In this document: positions 24,257 through 31,026 of the stretch, one piece after another
Position numbering within the stretch: position 1 is the stretch's first letter
Layout of the letters: each line of letters starts with the position of its first letter
From: a virus
IMG/VR virus record: IMGVR_UViG_3300031952_001269
Location: 1 to 33,051 of that record
DNA length: 33,051 nt
Direction: 5' to 3' (one strand)
Notes under the pieces: generated by a model
Seen by the model: only the letters and a program-made list of their open reading frames with translations
Databases searched by the model: none
Told to the model about the DNA's origin: nothing
Translations under genes and position numbers: made by a program

Positions 24257-24288
24257 CCAAAAAGAAAGCCCGCCAGTGTGGCGGGCTT
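24257..24288 (-). terminator. Rho-independent terminator before the ribbon-helix-helix gene
   Basis: A perfect 9-base-pair stem (AAGCCCGCC at 24266-24274 with its complement at 24280-24288) has a 5-base loop and is followed on the minus strand by TTTCTTTTT. The tail of the terminator leads directly into the ribosome binding site of the next gene, so read-through is needed to express it unless another promoter exists. Confidence 0.8.
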
Positions 24289-24297
24289 GGGGGGGGG
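24289..24297. repeat. G9 homopolymer
   Basis: Nine G in a row lie between the terminator stem and the TGA of the gene at 24298-24510. Such runs are prone to sequencing or replication length errors. It is outside coding sequence, so any error would not change a protein. Confidence 0.8.
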
Positions 24298-24510
24298 TCA
24301 AACGGCTTTGGGCAAGCGAATACGCGCCATGGTTTCGCCAAAGCCGCCTGAGACGCTGTAGGGGGCTGCAACCTCGGACCACGCTTGCCACTTGTAGCCG
24401 TAGCGAGGGTCTTGGTATCGCGCCCGCTTGAACCATTGGCCGTCGGCGCGCTGTGCGTGTTCAATGCGGCCCGTGTAATCGCCCGTGTAGCTGGTCAGAA
24501 CTTTGGTCAT
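24298..24510 (-). CDS. 70-residue protein, unknown, under its own promoter
   Basis: The protein starts at ATG 24510 with GGGAG 7-8 bases upstream. It is rich in aromatic and basic residues (SYTGDYTGRIEHAQRADGQW, FKRARYQDPRYGYKWQAW) and has no known motif or membrane segment. It is expressed from a sigma70-like promoter at 24558-24586 and stopped by a strong terminator after its stop codon, so it is essentially a single-gene unit. This arrangement, with operator-like dyads over the promoter, suggests a tightly controlled early function such as host takeover. Function unknown. Confidence 0.6.
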   Translation of the reverse strand: MTKVLTSYTGDYTGRIEHAQRADGQWFKRARYQDPRYGYKWQAWSEVAAPYSVSGGFGETMARIRLPKAV

Positions 24511-24555
24511 TGTCTGTCTCCCGTTTGCGTCCCGCGTCGTTGCGTGCTCGTAGGC

Positions 24556-24574
24556 CCACTATGCAGCACAGTGG
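24556..24574. promoter_or_regulatory. operator-like dyad over the -10 region
   Basis: CCACTATG (24556-24563) faces CACAGTGG (24567-24574) with one mismatch across CAG. It overlaps the -10 hexamer and part of the spacer of the promoter at 24558-24586, so a bound protein would block polymerase. Confidence 0.5.
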
Positions 24575-24586
24575 AGACAGTGTCAA
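24558..24586 (-). promoter_or_regulatory. sigma70-like promoter for the gene at 24298-24510
   Basis: On the minus strand TTGACA (24586-24581, perfect -35) is followed after 17 bases by CATAGT (24563-24558, 4 of 6 -10 matches). It would give a leader of about 40 bases before the ATG at 24510. Confidence 0.7.
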
Positions 24587-24666
24587 GCATAGAAGCGAGA
24601 AATAAATATGGGGGCTTCCCAAAGCCAGATTAGGCGCATTCCTGAACATTTGTTTCGTATGTAGAT

Positions 24667-24683
24667 GATCTGTCCGACAGATC
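24667..24683. promoter_or_regulatory. perfect 17-base palindrome, operator candidate
   Basis: GATCTGTC and GACAGATC flank a single C. It lies between the terminator at 24694 and the -35 at 24586, a natural place for an upstream operator or activator site. Confidence 0.5.
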
Positions 24684-24693
24684 ACGCGAGCCC

Positions 24694-24723
24694 AAAAAGA
24701 AAACGCCACCCATTGGGTGGCGT
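24694..24723 (-). terminator. strong Rho-independent terminator
   Basis: A perfect 9-base-pair stem (ACGCCACCC at 24703-24711 with its complement at 24715-24723) has a 3-base loop and is followed on the minus strand by TTTCTTTTT. It would end transcripts from the primase-helicase gene and from the candidate small RNA promoter. Confidence 0.85.
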
Positions 24724-24780
24724 CATCAACCTGATCCCGCAGTGGGGAGACGTCGGGACTAGGTACGGGGTCGAGCCCGT
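24694..24780 (-). ncRNA. candidate structured small RNA, about 87 bases
   Basis: A possible promoter (24787-24814) lies about 7 bases upstream of a short stretch that can fold into three hairpins. The first pairs ACGGG with CCCGT (24776-24780 with 24765-24769). The second pairs CCTAGTCCCG with CGGGATCAGG (24763-24754 with 24739-24730), 9 of 10 pairs. The third is the terminator. The 14-base loop of hairpin two contains GTCTCCCC. Seven of these bases (GTCTCCC) are complementary to the GGGAGAC ribosome binding site of the gene at 24298-24510, and six to GGAGAC before the gene at 24001-24249. It may instead be the 3' untranslated end of the primase-helicase transcript. Confidence 0.45.
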
Positions 24781-24786
24781 GGGGGG

Positions 24787-24814
24787 AGTCTACCGATTAG
24801 GCGATGAGAGTCAA
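24787..24814 (-). promoter_or_regulatory. possible promoter for the candidate small RNA
   Basis: On the minus strand TTGACT (24814-24809, 5 of 6) is followed after 16 bases by TAGACT (24792-24787, 4 of 6). Transcription would begin near 24780, at the first base of the first hairpin. Confidence 0.45.
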
Positions 24815-24877
24815 GGCCATTGGCGCGCCAACAGGTTGAAATATCGACTCTTTTGGATTTAGAAAAAGACTATCTAT

Positions 24878-24893
24878 CTGGTTATATAACCAG
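24878..24893. promoter_or_regulatory. perfect 16-base AT-centred palindrome
   Basis: CTGGTTATATAACCAG is a perfect palindrome in the AT-richest part of the window. It is a candidate binding site for a dimeric regulator or initiator protein. Confidence 0.5.
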
Positions 24894-24900
24894 AGAACTT

Positions 24901-24968
24901 CTTTCTTCATTCATAGGTGGTGCGACGCACGTACACCTATAAGGACCCTCGTTGAAGAATGAAGGAAG
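24901..24968. repeat. nested inverted repeat after the primase-helicase gene
   Basis: Outer arms CTTTCTTCATTC (24901-24912) and GAATGAAGGAAG (24957-24968) match at 11 of 12 positions. Inside, ATAGGTG faces CACCTAT (24913-24940) with further GTGCG/CGCAC pairing. It would form a long two-stage hairpin in RNA or a cruciform in DNA. Confidence 0.5.
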
Positions 24969-25023
24969 GGGAGGCAAACTGCCGCACTTCCTGTTTTCCA
25001 ACAAGGGACCTCACAACCCTAGC

Positions 25024-27273
25024 CTATTTCAACTTGATTGTCACGCCAGAACGGCCACCTGTTGCGACCTTAGCCACAATCAACCGATCTTCTTGCCTCA
25101 GTCGGTCTAGGACTCCATCCAACGCCATTGCGTCCAGACGTTGGCAAGCTCGCAGAAGTTGGGACCGTTGCACCCATCCGTCGGCATCGCCCAATCGCAT
25201 CATGGCGGATTCGACGTAGGATATCTGTCCTGCAACGTCGTTCCATTGCGGCGCCTTGTGGTCGCGCAATGACCGGGCGATGGTCCAACTTGACGCCTCA
25301 ACGATTCTAATCGCGCACTCAACCACCGCCTCCGTCACCACCGGCCAAGCAGGCCACTGACAGCGTAGGATGGCCAGAGACAGCGCAACGCGTGTTGCCT
25401 GTTCCGCACATCGGCCAAGCAGCGCCGCAGGCACGTCGCCCTGTTGTGGTTCGCGTCGGCGCTCGTCGCAGTGCTCTGCATAGTCCGCCAGCAAAGCAGC
25501 GCCGCCGCCATCCTCGACTTCGTCAGCCTGGTACATGCGCAGCAGAGCGCCGGTAGCTGCGTCGCCCTGTTCAGGGTACCGCTTGTGCCACGTCTCATGG
25601 GAGGCCCGACACGCTACCACGGCTTCCTTGACGGCCACCGGGATGGACCCACTACCGGGCGCCGCCCGCTGGCGCCTTGGGAGCTCTAGCAGCCCCTCGC
25701 ACCAGAGATGCCGACCCATGAAACCATCATCAACAGCCATCTGCCCAATGGCATCATGCAAAGCTGCTGGCGTGCTCGAGCCGAAGATTGACAACGCCGG
25801 GGCCGTGATCGTCCGGTCTTTGCCGCCTCGGGTGGCGGACGTGGCGGCAACGTAGGAGCCGGTCCCAATGGTTGCCATGGTCAGCAACAGCGCCCGCATG
25901 TCCCGTTGATGGCCCGATCTGGCGTCAAACAGCGCCTTGAGCCGGGGTCCGTATTCGTCAAGCACGAGAAGCAGGCCGGTGCCGTAGTTGGTGGCCTCTT
26001 CGATTCTCGTGATCGTGCTCACGGTTGAGGACAGATCATTGGCACCGATCGATCCTGGCCAGATTTCCCGCAAGACTTGGGACAAGGCACCTTGTGGCCG
26101 TCCCTTGCCGGTTGCTGTTGGCGCTACGGCACACACGATCTGCGCCGATGTGGCCCGGTCAAAGGTCCAGCGGCGGGCACCAAGAGCAGACCCAAGCGCC
26201 ACGAGCGCACCCAAGGTCAGCCCCGGTTGTGGATAATCGGCGCCGTCAAGCACCCATGCCGGGAATGACTCGCAAAGCCCGCCAAGCGCCCGCACATCGT
26301 CAAGCAACGACCATTGCGCATCGTCGTCCGGCTCCGGCAGCCTGACAAACTGGCGTGCTGGCGTGCTGTCAACGACAGCGTCGACGATCTCTCCCTCGAC
26401 TTCTTGCCCAGTGATCTGCATGCCATTTAGTGCGTCGTCGAATCGCGACACCAGCATGTGGCCAGTGCTGTTCCCTTTGGGGTCCGGCTTGGACGCCGCT
26501 TCCTTGGCTTTGTGCTGCAACTCCTTTTGAGACCACGGCGGCGAACATCGTTGAGACCATTCTGCCATGACGTCGATGATCTCTGACTCGCACAAGCCAA
26601 AGCCCGTGGCGCACGCCCTCGCGACTTTCATTGCAGCGGTATGGCCGCCACTGCCAGAAATGGCGCCAGGCATGCGAGCAACGTAGGCCCGCGCCCGTTC
26701 CAACCGCCGCGATGGATCGAACACGCTAGACGGCAGGATCTGCTGTGCTGGCGCTTTGGGTCGCTTGTAGGCCCGCATCGCCTCGAGCACCCATGTCGGG
26801 ATGGGAGCCGGTTCAACGTCGCAGAGCACATCATAGGTTCCAGCCGCTGTCGTGGAGCCGGGGCCAACAACGTAGCCACCAATCCCGCGAGTGTCGACGT
26901 CATCAAACCCTAGGCAGCCCTTCGCCTTTTGCGTGTTGCGCAAAACGTCGTCGTCGTCGCCTCCCTCTGGCATGGCGTAGTAGTAGTGAAAGCCTCCTCG
27001 TGGTGTTTGCACAATCAACGTCGGATCCATGCGCTCATGGATCGGGTGAGCCGGATCGGCGCTGTCGACGTCGACGACGAACAAGCCCGATGACCGACCA
27101 CAAGCAATGCCAACAGCACACGTCGGATAGGGCCTGAAGAGCGCCCGCACCTTGTCGGCATCGTTGCTGGCGACGACGTCCCAAGCGTCGACAATCGGGC
27201 GCTTCTGCTTGCCGATGGGGAAGACGGCCCAGCCGTTGTTGGCGAGGGAGAGGGCAAGATCGAGGCTAGTCAT
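25024..27273 (-). CDS. primase-polymerase / DUF3987-like helicase fusion
   Basis: From ATG 27273 (8-base overlap with the preceding gene) the protein has 749 residues; the frame extends 49 codons upstream without support. Residues 1-190 are a prim-pol domain: GWAVFPI start, catalytic DVD (D68, D70) in GLFVVDVDSADP, TPRGGFHYYYA (H96) and DTRGIGGYVVGPGS (D127). Residues about 230-300 are a small helical primase C-terminal part. From about 345, a DUF3987-type P-loop domain follows with a degenerate Walker A (APTATGKGR) and a Walker B (LLLVLDEYG), then a helical C-terminus. It would prime and unwind phage DNA. The missing Ser/Thr after Lys in Walker A is unusual. Confidence 0.75.
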   Translation of the reverse strand: MTSLDLALSLANNGWAVFPIGKQKRPIVDAWDVVASNDADKVRALFRPYPTCAVGIACGRSSGLFVVDVDSADPAHPIHERMDPTLIVQTPRGGFHYYYAMPEGGDDDDVLRNTQKAKGCLGFDDVDTRGIGGYVVGPGSTTAAGTYDVLCDVEPAPIPTWVLEAMRAYKRPKAPAQQILPSSVFDPSRRLERARAYVARMPGAISGSGGHTAAMKVARACATGFGLCESEIIDVMAEWSQRCSPPWSQKELQHKAKEAASKPDPKGNSTGHMLVSRFDDALNGMQITGQEVEGEIVDAVVDSTPARQFVRLPEPDDDAQWSLLDDVRALGGLCESFPAWVLDGADYPQPGLTLGALVALGSALGARRWTFDRATSAQIVCAVAPTATGKGRPQGALSQVLREIWPGSIGANDLSSTVSTITRIEEATNYGTGLLLVLDEYGPRLKALFDARSGHQRDMRALLLTMATIGTGSYVAATSATRGGKDRTITAPALSIFGSSTPAALHDAIGQMAVDDGFMGRHLWCEGLLELPRRQRAAPGSGSIPVAVKEAVVACRASHETWHKRYPEQGDAATGALLRMYQADEVEDGGGAALLADYAEHCDERRREPQQGDVPAALLGRCAEQATRVALSLAILRCQWPAWPVVTEAVVECAIRIVEASSWTIARSLRDHKAPQWNDVAGQISYVESAMMRLGDADGWVQRSQLLRACQRLDAMALDGVLDRLRQEDRLIVAKVATGGRSGVTIKLK

Positions 27274-27649
27274 TGTTTGACCCGATAACGGAAACGACAT
27301 CAACAAAGCGGCGAGCACCAGCGCCGAGCGCCTTGCCGACCACGTCTTTTTTGTCGTTGACGACGACAAACCATTGATCTCCGTTGACAGAGTATCCATC
27401 GAAAAACTGTTGCTGGCCAAGGTACGACCAGATGTTCAGGCACCCGGACGACTCTCCAATGGTTGTGACGTCATGTTCAGCAAAGCAGTGTGTTGAGATC
27501 AGATGGTTGATGACGTCGACGATTCGTAAATCGTGGTCTTCGTCCCACTCAATCACAAAGCGCCAGATGTATTCATTGCAGACTGTCTCGCAGACAGAAA
27601 AGTTTGGCGTCTCGCCAACGACGACGAAAAACGATGAAAGCTGTTTCAT
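27266..27649 (-). CDS. unknown 127-residue protein between two replication genes
   Basis: The protein starts at ATG 27649 with AGAGG 6-7 bases upstream and overlaps the primase-polymerase start by 8 bases. It is acidic and rich in Val, Asp and aromatic residues (EYIWRFVIEWDEDHDLRIVD, FFDGYSVNGDQWFVVVNDKK), with a C-terminal basic patch (KALGAGARRFVD). No motif is recognised. Its place between a helicase and a primase suggests a replication accessory such as a loader or clamp-like factor, but that is inference from position. Confidence 0.5.
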   Translation of the reverse strand: MKQLSSFFVVVGETPNFSVCETVCNEYIWRFVIEWDEDHDLRIVDVINHLISTHCFAEHDVTTIGESSGCLNIWSYLGQQQFFDGYSVNGDQWFVVVNDKKDVVGKALGAGARRFVDVVSVIGSNND

Positions 27650-27680
27650 TTTCTACCTCTGGACTTTCGGCCCGGTCTTG

Positions 27681-27727
27681 GTGGCGCCTTTCGAGCGCCA
27701 CGGTTCTGCCCTGCATATCACATGCAG
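27681..27727. other. two hairpins in the gap after the SF2 helicase gene
   Basis: CTGCAT/ATGCAG (27711-27716 with 27722-27727) and GTGGCGC/GCGCCAC (27681-27687 with 27695-27701) are perfect stems within an 80-base gap. No T run follows, so they are not standard terminators. They may affect mRNA stability or be operator sites. Confidence 0.45.
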
Positions 27728-27729
27728 AG

Positions 27730-29406
27730 TCAAAAGGGGATCTCTTCGTCTTCGTCCCACGTAGCGGCAACGAGCGCCGGTCCGTGGTCGACCGCTACGA
27801 TGCGCGTGTAGTCTCCGTCGGGAATCGTCTTGATGGCGACGACGCGGCGCATGTAGCCCTGGTCCATCAGCGCGACGGCTTCGCTTGCGGTGTCCGGCAT
27901 GTCGACGCCACAGACGTTTTCTTTCCACCATGCAACAGCTTTGTTGTAGGCGAATCCGTCGTGTTCGATGCACACCCATTCACTGGCGACCTTGACTGCA
28001 ACAGGAGCCATTTCAAGAAAGCTAGCCTCGTTGTAGTATTCAACACGCATCGTCGACGGTGCATCGGCGTTGCCTTTTTTGCGATGCACAGCAAACCGGA
28101 CAGACGTGATCTCATGGATCGTCGCGGTCGGCTTTATCGTCGGCCCTGACAGGATCGGGAGGTTGCTCGCAATGGCGTTTGCTTTCTTCTCTGGTGGCGG
28201 GAACTCGCTGTCACACTCGGAGCATGCACGAGCCGACGTCGGCTGCATCGCCATGCACACCGGGCAGATTTTGACTGGAGCGTCGCCGTCGCCCTTGCCT
28301 TTCGTCGCTTCCTTGACCCGCACGGCATCCACAGGCCCATGACGGGCCACGTTCGCGCCGTAGTCGAGGATCACGCAGTCGCCCTTGCCATCTGCAATAC
28401 GCATCCCTCGCCCGACGATCTGCTGGTAGAGCGACGTCGACTGCGTAGCGCGCACGATGGCCAAGACGTCCACCACCGGGGCATCGAAGCCCGTGGTGAG
28501 CACGTCGCAGGAGGCCAGGGCGGAAAGTTCCCGACGACGGAAGCGCCCGATGATGGACTGACGGATCATCTGTTCTGTCTCGCCCGTGATGACCTCGCAG
28601 GAGTGCCCACGATCCCGCACAGCGTCCGCCAGATGGTTGGCGTGGGTGACGGAGCACCCGAACAACAGCGCAGACGTCCGGCCAGCCTGTAGCGCCTCGT
28701 GGACGTCGTCGGCCACCTTCTGCGTCACCTCTTCGATGTCGGCAGCAAGCTCGAGGTCTCGAGCCGCGAACTCGCCCATGCGCGTTGCCACTTGCGACAC
28801 GTCGATCTGCGTCGATGCCGTGCCAGTCACGAGCGGAGACAAGAAGCCATCACCAATCAACCGGGCGACGTCGCAACGGTAGACAATCGCCGTGAACAAG
28901 GCGCCTTCGCCTTGCGTCAAATAGCCCTGCCCGAGCCTGTGAGGTGTGGCAGTCAACCCAACGATCCGCAGGCCAGGATTGATGGCCCGCAGGCCTTTCA
29001 CCATCGTCTGATACTGCCCGTCTCCCTCTGGCGGGATGAGGTGGGCCTCGTCGACGATGAGCACATCTACGTTACCGAGTTGCTCCGCCTTGCGCGCCAC
29101 GGTCTGCACACCACAGACCGTGATCGCAGAGACGCCGCGCTTCTTCAGGCTAGCGGACCAAACAGCCATCGGTGCCTCTGGCCACATCTTGCGGACGGCG
29201 GCAGAGTCTTGATCGATCAACTCAGCGCGGTGCGTTGCGATGACGACGCGCCCGCCGCAATCCTGCACGACAAACCGGGCAAGTTCGCCAAGGACCGCCG
29301 TCTTGCCGCCGCCTGTTGGGATCTCCACGAGCGGATGCATGCCGCCCTTCTCCCAGTAGGCGATCACAGCGTCGACGGCTTCTCTCTGGTATCCACGTAG
29401 TTTCAT
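27730..29406 (-). CDS. superfamily 2 DNA helicase (DEAH-type) with zinc finger
   Basis: The 558-residue protein carries SF2 motifs: LRGYQREAV near the N-terminus, Walker A PTGGGKT (30-36), DEAH (119-122), LTATPHR (151-157), VLTTGFDAP (302-310) and QQIVGRGMR (328-336). A four-cysteine zinc finger follows (C381, C384, C395, C398). The C-terminal 140 residues resemble a domain often fused to phage Rad25/UvsW-like helicases. It ends in WDEDEEIPF, strikingly like the acidic tip of bacterial SSB. It probably remodels replication or recombination forks. It is the first gene of the leftward early operon. Confidence 0.85.
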   Translation of the reverse strand: MKLRGYQREAVDAVIAYWEKGGMHPLVEIPTGGGKTAVLGELARFVVQDCGGRVVIATHRAELIDQDSAAVRKMWPEAPMAVWSASLKKRGVSAITVCGVQTVARKAEQLGNVDVLIVDEAHLIPPEGDGQYQTMVKGLRAINPGLRIVGLTATPHRLGQGYLTQGEGALFTAIVYRCDVARLIGDGFLSPLVTGTASTQIDVSQVATRMGEFAARDLELAADIEEVTQKVADDVHEALQAGRTSALLFGCSVTHANHLADAVRDRGHSCEVITGETEQMIRQSIIGRFRRRELSALASCDVLTTGFDAPVVDVLAIVRATQSTSLYQQIVGRGMRIADGKGDCVILDYGANVARHGPVDAVRVKEATKGKGDGDAPVKICPVCMAMQPTSARACSECDSEFPPPEKKANAIASNLPILSGPTIKPTATIHEITSVRFAVHRKKGNADAPSTMRVEYYNEASFLEMAPVAVKVASEWVCIEHDGFAYNKAVAWWKENVCGVDMPDTASEAVALMDQGYMRRVVAIKTIPDGDYTRIVAVDHGPALVAATWDEDEEIPF

Positions 29407-29412
29407 GAGCGC

Positions 29413-29441
29413 ACCCTAGCGCCGTTTGTCGGCTAATTCAA
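29413..29441 (-). promoter_or_regulatory. possible leftward promoter, near-leaderless
   Basis: TTGAAT (29441-29436) and TAGGGT (29418-29413) lie 17 bases apart on the minus strand. The start site would fall at or next to the ATG (29406), giving a leaderless or very short-leader mRNA. Alternatively AGGGTG acts as a ribosome binding site. Confidence 0.35.
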
Positions 29442-29450
29442 CTTTTCTTG

Positions 29451-29479
29451 TTGACACGATGGCGGCATGTGCTTAGGTT
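29451..29479 (+). promoter_or_regulatory. rightward early promoter
   Basis: TTGACA (29451-29456, perfect -35) is followed after 17 bases by TAGGTT (29474-29479, 3 of 6 for the -10). It precedes the GTG at 29502 and would drive the whole rightward operon. Confidence 0.6.
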
Positions 29480-29501
29480 CCATTTCACAAAGAGGTGAAA
29501 C

Positions 29502-30188
29502 GTGATTGCGAAGAAGAGCCTGAAGGACGCCATTGAAGCGCGTGCCCCTAAGATCATTGTCTACGGCGGTAGCGGCGTAGGGAAGACCACCCTCATTGCG
29601 TCGCTTCCGGGCAAGTTGTTGATTTTGTCGTCAGAGTCGGGCTTGCTTTCGTTGGCTGGAGCGGACCTTGATGCAGATGTGGTCGAGGTCTCCACTATGG
29701 ATTCGTTGCGTGCTGTCTATGCGGAGTTGCGCAGCGGCGACCACGGTTATGATTGGGTCATTCTCGACAGCGTTTCTGAGATTGCAGAGGTCGTGTTGTC
29801 TGCCGAAAAGGCCAAGACAAAAGATCCTCGCCAAGCCTACGGCGCTCTTCAGGATGAGATGATCAAGATCATGCGAGCGTTTCGCGACCTCGCATGTGGC
29901 GTCTATTTTTCGGCCAAGTTGCACGTCAACAGGGACGAGGCCACCGGGCGCGTTAGCTACGGTATTGGCATGCCAGGCAGCAAGTTGGGCGAGGGAATTC
30001 CCTACCTCTTTGACGAAGTCTTTCGCATGATCGTGATTGACGAAGACGACGGACGCGGTGGCAAGGTGTCGGCCCGCTATTTGATGACCTGCACCGATGG
30101 AAAGAGCGTGGCCAAGGACCGTAGCGGTCGCCTTGACGCCCTCGAGGTGGCGGACCTTGGCGCCATCGTTGCCAAGATCAAGGCCTGA
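29502..30188 (+). CDS. Sak4-like RecA-type ATPase (single-strand annealing/recombination)
   Basis: The 228-residue protein has a Walker A GGSGVGKTT (22-30), a Walker B DWVILDS (84-90) and the compact length of phage Sak4 or AAA_24-type nucleotide-binding proteins. These assist homologous strand pairing. A strong AGAGGTG site precedes the GTG start. It is first in the rightward operon, and the next gene is of the DUF669/SSB-like class that commonly pairs with Sak4-like ATPases. It lacks the extra domains of full-length RecA. Confidence 0.8.
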   Translation: MIAKKSLKDAIEARAPKIIVYGGSGVGKTTLIASLPGKLLILSSESGLLSLAGADLDADVVEVSTMDSLRAVYAELRSGDHGYDWVILDSVSEIAEVVLSAEKAKTKDPRQAYGALQDEMIKIMRAFRDLACGVYFSAKLHVNRDEATGRVSYGIGMPGSKLGEGIPYLFDEVFRMIVIDEDDGRGGKVSARYLMTCTDGKSVAKDRSGRLDALEVADLGAIVAKIKA

Positions 30189-30264
30189 CAACACGCCCAC
30201 CGGAGCGCATCCGGTCCAGCCTCACACGGGGGATAGGCGCCCGTCACAGACAACGAGAATGCAG

Positions 30265-30777
30265 ATGAGCGATTGGAACAGCGGCAACGATGACGGCGAC
30301 CTTGGCGCCCTTGGCTTTGATTCCGACGAGGTCGAAGCGCCAGAGTTTACGTTGCTTGCGGACGGGCGTTACCCACTGATCTGCACGTCAGCTCGTGTGG
30401 AGCCGTCGAAGAACAATTCCAGCACCATCATGGCGAACATTGAAGAGACTGTCGTTGATGGTCCTGGCGCCGGTCGCAAGGTGTGGTCGCGCTACATCGT
30501 GGCCCACGAGAAGCCCGACGTGATGGCTCGAGGTCGCGCCGACATCAAACGGATGATGCAGGCCTACGGCGTTGGTGGTGCCAGCCTGACACCCATTGTC
30601 GGTCTGGAATGCATCGGCGCCGTCACCACCGAAGCAGCGAAGGGTGACTTCGCCGCCAAGAACAAGGTCAGCCGTCGTGAGCCGTCAGGCAATGCTCGCC
30701 AGCCTGCACCAGCGGCAGCAAGCAAGCCCGCCGCAGCAAAGGCGCCACCTGGTTTCCTTGCCAGCCGGAAGGGGTGA
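30265..30777 (+). CDS. DUF669-like, probable single-strand DNA binding protein
   Basis: From ATG 30265 (after GAGA) the protein has 170 residues; an ATG two codons earlier is poorly spaced. A short acidic N-terminus (NDDGDLGALGFDSDEVEA) is followed by a beta-rich part, FTLLADGRYPLICTSARVEP, MANIEETVVDGPGAGRKVWS and RADIKRMMQAYGV, as in phage DUF669 proteins. The C-terminus is a flexible Ala/Pro/Lys-rich tail (APAAASKPAAAKAPPGF). Genes of this family are regularly next to Sak4-like ATPases and helicases, suggesting an SSB role. A 76-base gap with a small hairpin (ACCGGA/TCCGGT) separates it from the ATPase gene. Confidence 0.6.
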   Translation: MSDWNSGNDDGDLGALGFDSDEVEAPEFTLLADGRYPLICTSARVEPSKNNSSTIMANIEETVVDGPGAGRKVWSRYIVAHEKPDVMARGRADIKRMMQAYGVGGASLTPIVGLECIGAVTTEAAKGDFAAKNKVSRREPSGNARQPAPAAASKPAAAKAPPGFLASRKG

Positions 30778-30780
30778 CAC

Positions 30781-31026
30781 GTGATCGTGTGGCAACGACG
30801 AGACGGCACACGGATCGAACTCGACGGCGAGCGCCTACGGGTGCTTCGTCTTTTAACGGATCAGACACAGGCCGATGTGGCAGAGCACATCGGTTGCACA
30901 TCGGCTGCTGTGTCGTCGTGGGAGACAGAGGCCCGATGTCCGTCGTTGCCGCAGATTGAGCGCATCGTTGATCTATTTGGCAAGAAACTAGAGCGCAGCG
31001 GCGCTCTTCGCGTGGTGAAAAAATGA
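30781..31026 (+). CDS. XRE/Cro-type helix-turn-helix regulator
   Basis: The 81-residue protein starts at GTG 30781, three bases after the preceding stop. Residues 18-66 hold a clear XRE helix-turn-helix: RVLRLLTDQTQADVAEHIG, then SAAVSSWETEARCPS and PQIERIVDLFG. An N-terminal RRDGTRIELDGERL strand pair precedes it. Small stand-alone HTH proteins of this type act as Cro-like repressors or early-gene regulators. It could bind the dyads in the control regions at 24.5-24.9 or 29.4-29.5 kb, which is a testable guess. There is no peptidase domain as in lytic repressors. Confidence 0.85.
   Translation: MIVWQRRDGTRIELDGERLRVLRLLTDQTQADVAEHIGCTSAAVSSWETEARCPSLPQIERIVDLFGKKLERSGALRVVKK

Larger units (their letters stand above)
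24511..25023. other. 513-base non-coding control region
   Basis: No credible gene lies here. It holds a promoter (24558-24586), dyads at 24556-24574 and 24667-24683, a terminator (24694-24723), a possible small RNA transcribed leftward, and the palindromes TTGGCGCGCCAA (24820-24831) and CTGGTTATATAACCAG (24878-24893). A nested inverted repeat runs from 24901 to 24968. The part from about 24838 to 24915 is clearly AT-richer than the surrounding genes. An origin of replication or a multi-operator switch would fit, but neither is demonstrated. Confidence 0.6.
29407..29501. promoter_or_regulatory. divergent early control region
   Basis: This 95-base gap separates the leftward helicase gene from the rightward Sak4-like gene. 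It holds one good rightward promoter, a weaker leftward one and a hairpin around the rightward ribosome binding site (TTTCAC at 29483-29488 facing GTGAAA at 29495-29500). Shared control of both arms is likely. Confidence 0.6.

Noticed and set aside
24740-24814. tRNA-like sequence (ATCGGTAGA and GGGCTCGACCCC on the minus strand)
   Set aside because: The apparent T-arm loop has 6 bases, the D-stem does not pair and no anticodon stem or acceptor stem fits. The small RNA or 3' UTR reading explains the hairpins better.
27274-27420. N-terminal extension of the primase-polymerase
   Set aside because: It only mirrors the overlapping upstream gene; the prim-pol domain begins at MTSLDLAL.
30097-30264. 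upstream start for the DUF669-like protein
   Set aside because: It would overlap the ATPase gene and add a sequence with no domain; ATG 30265 is better placed.
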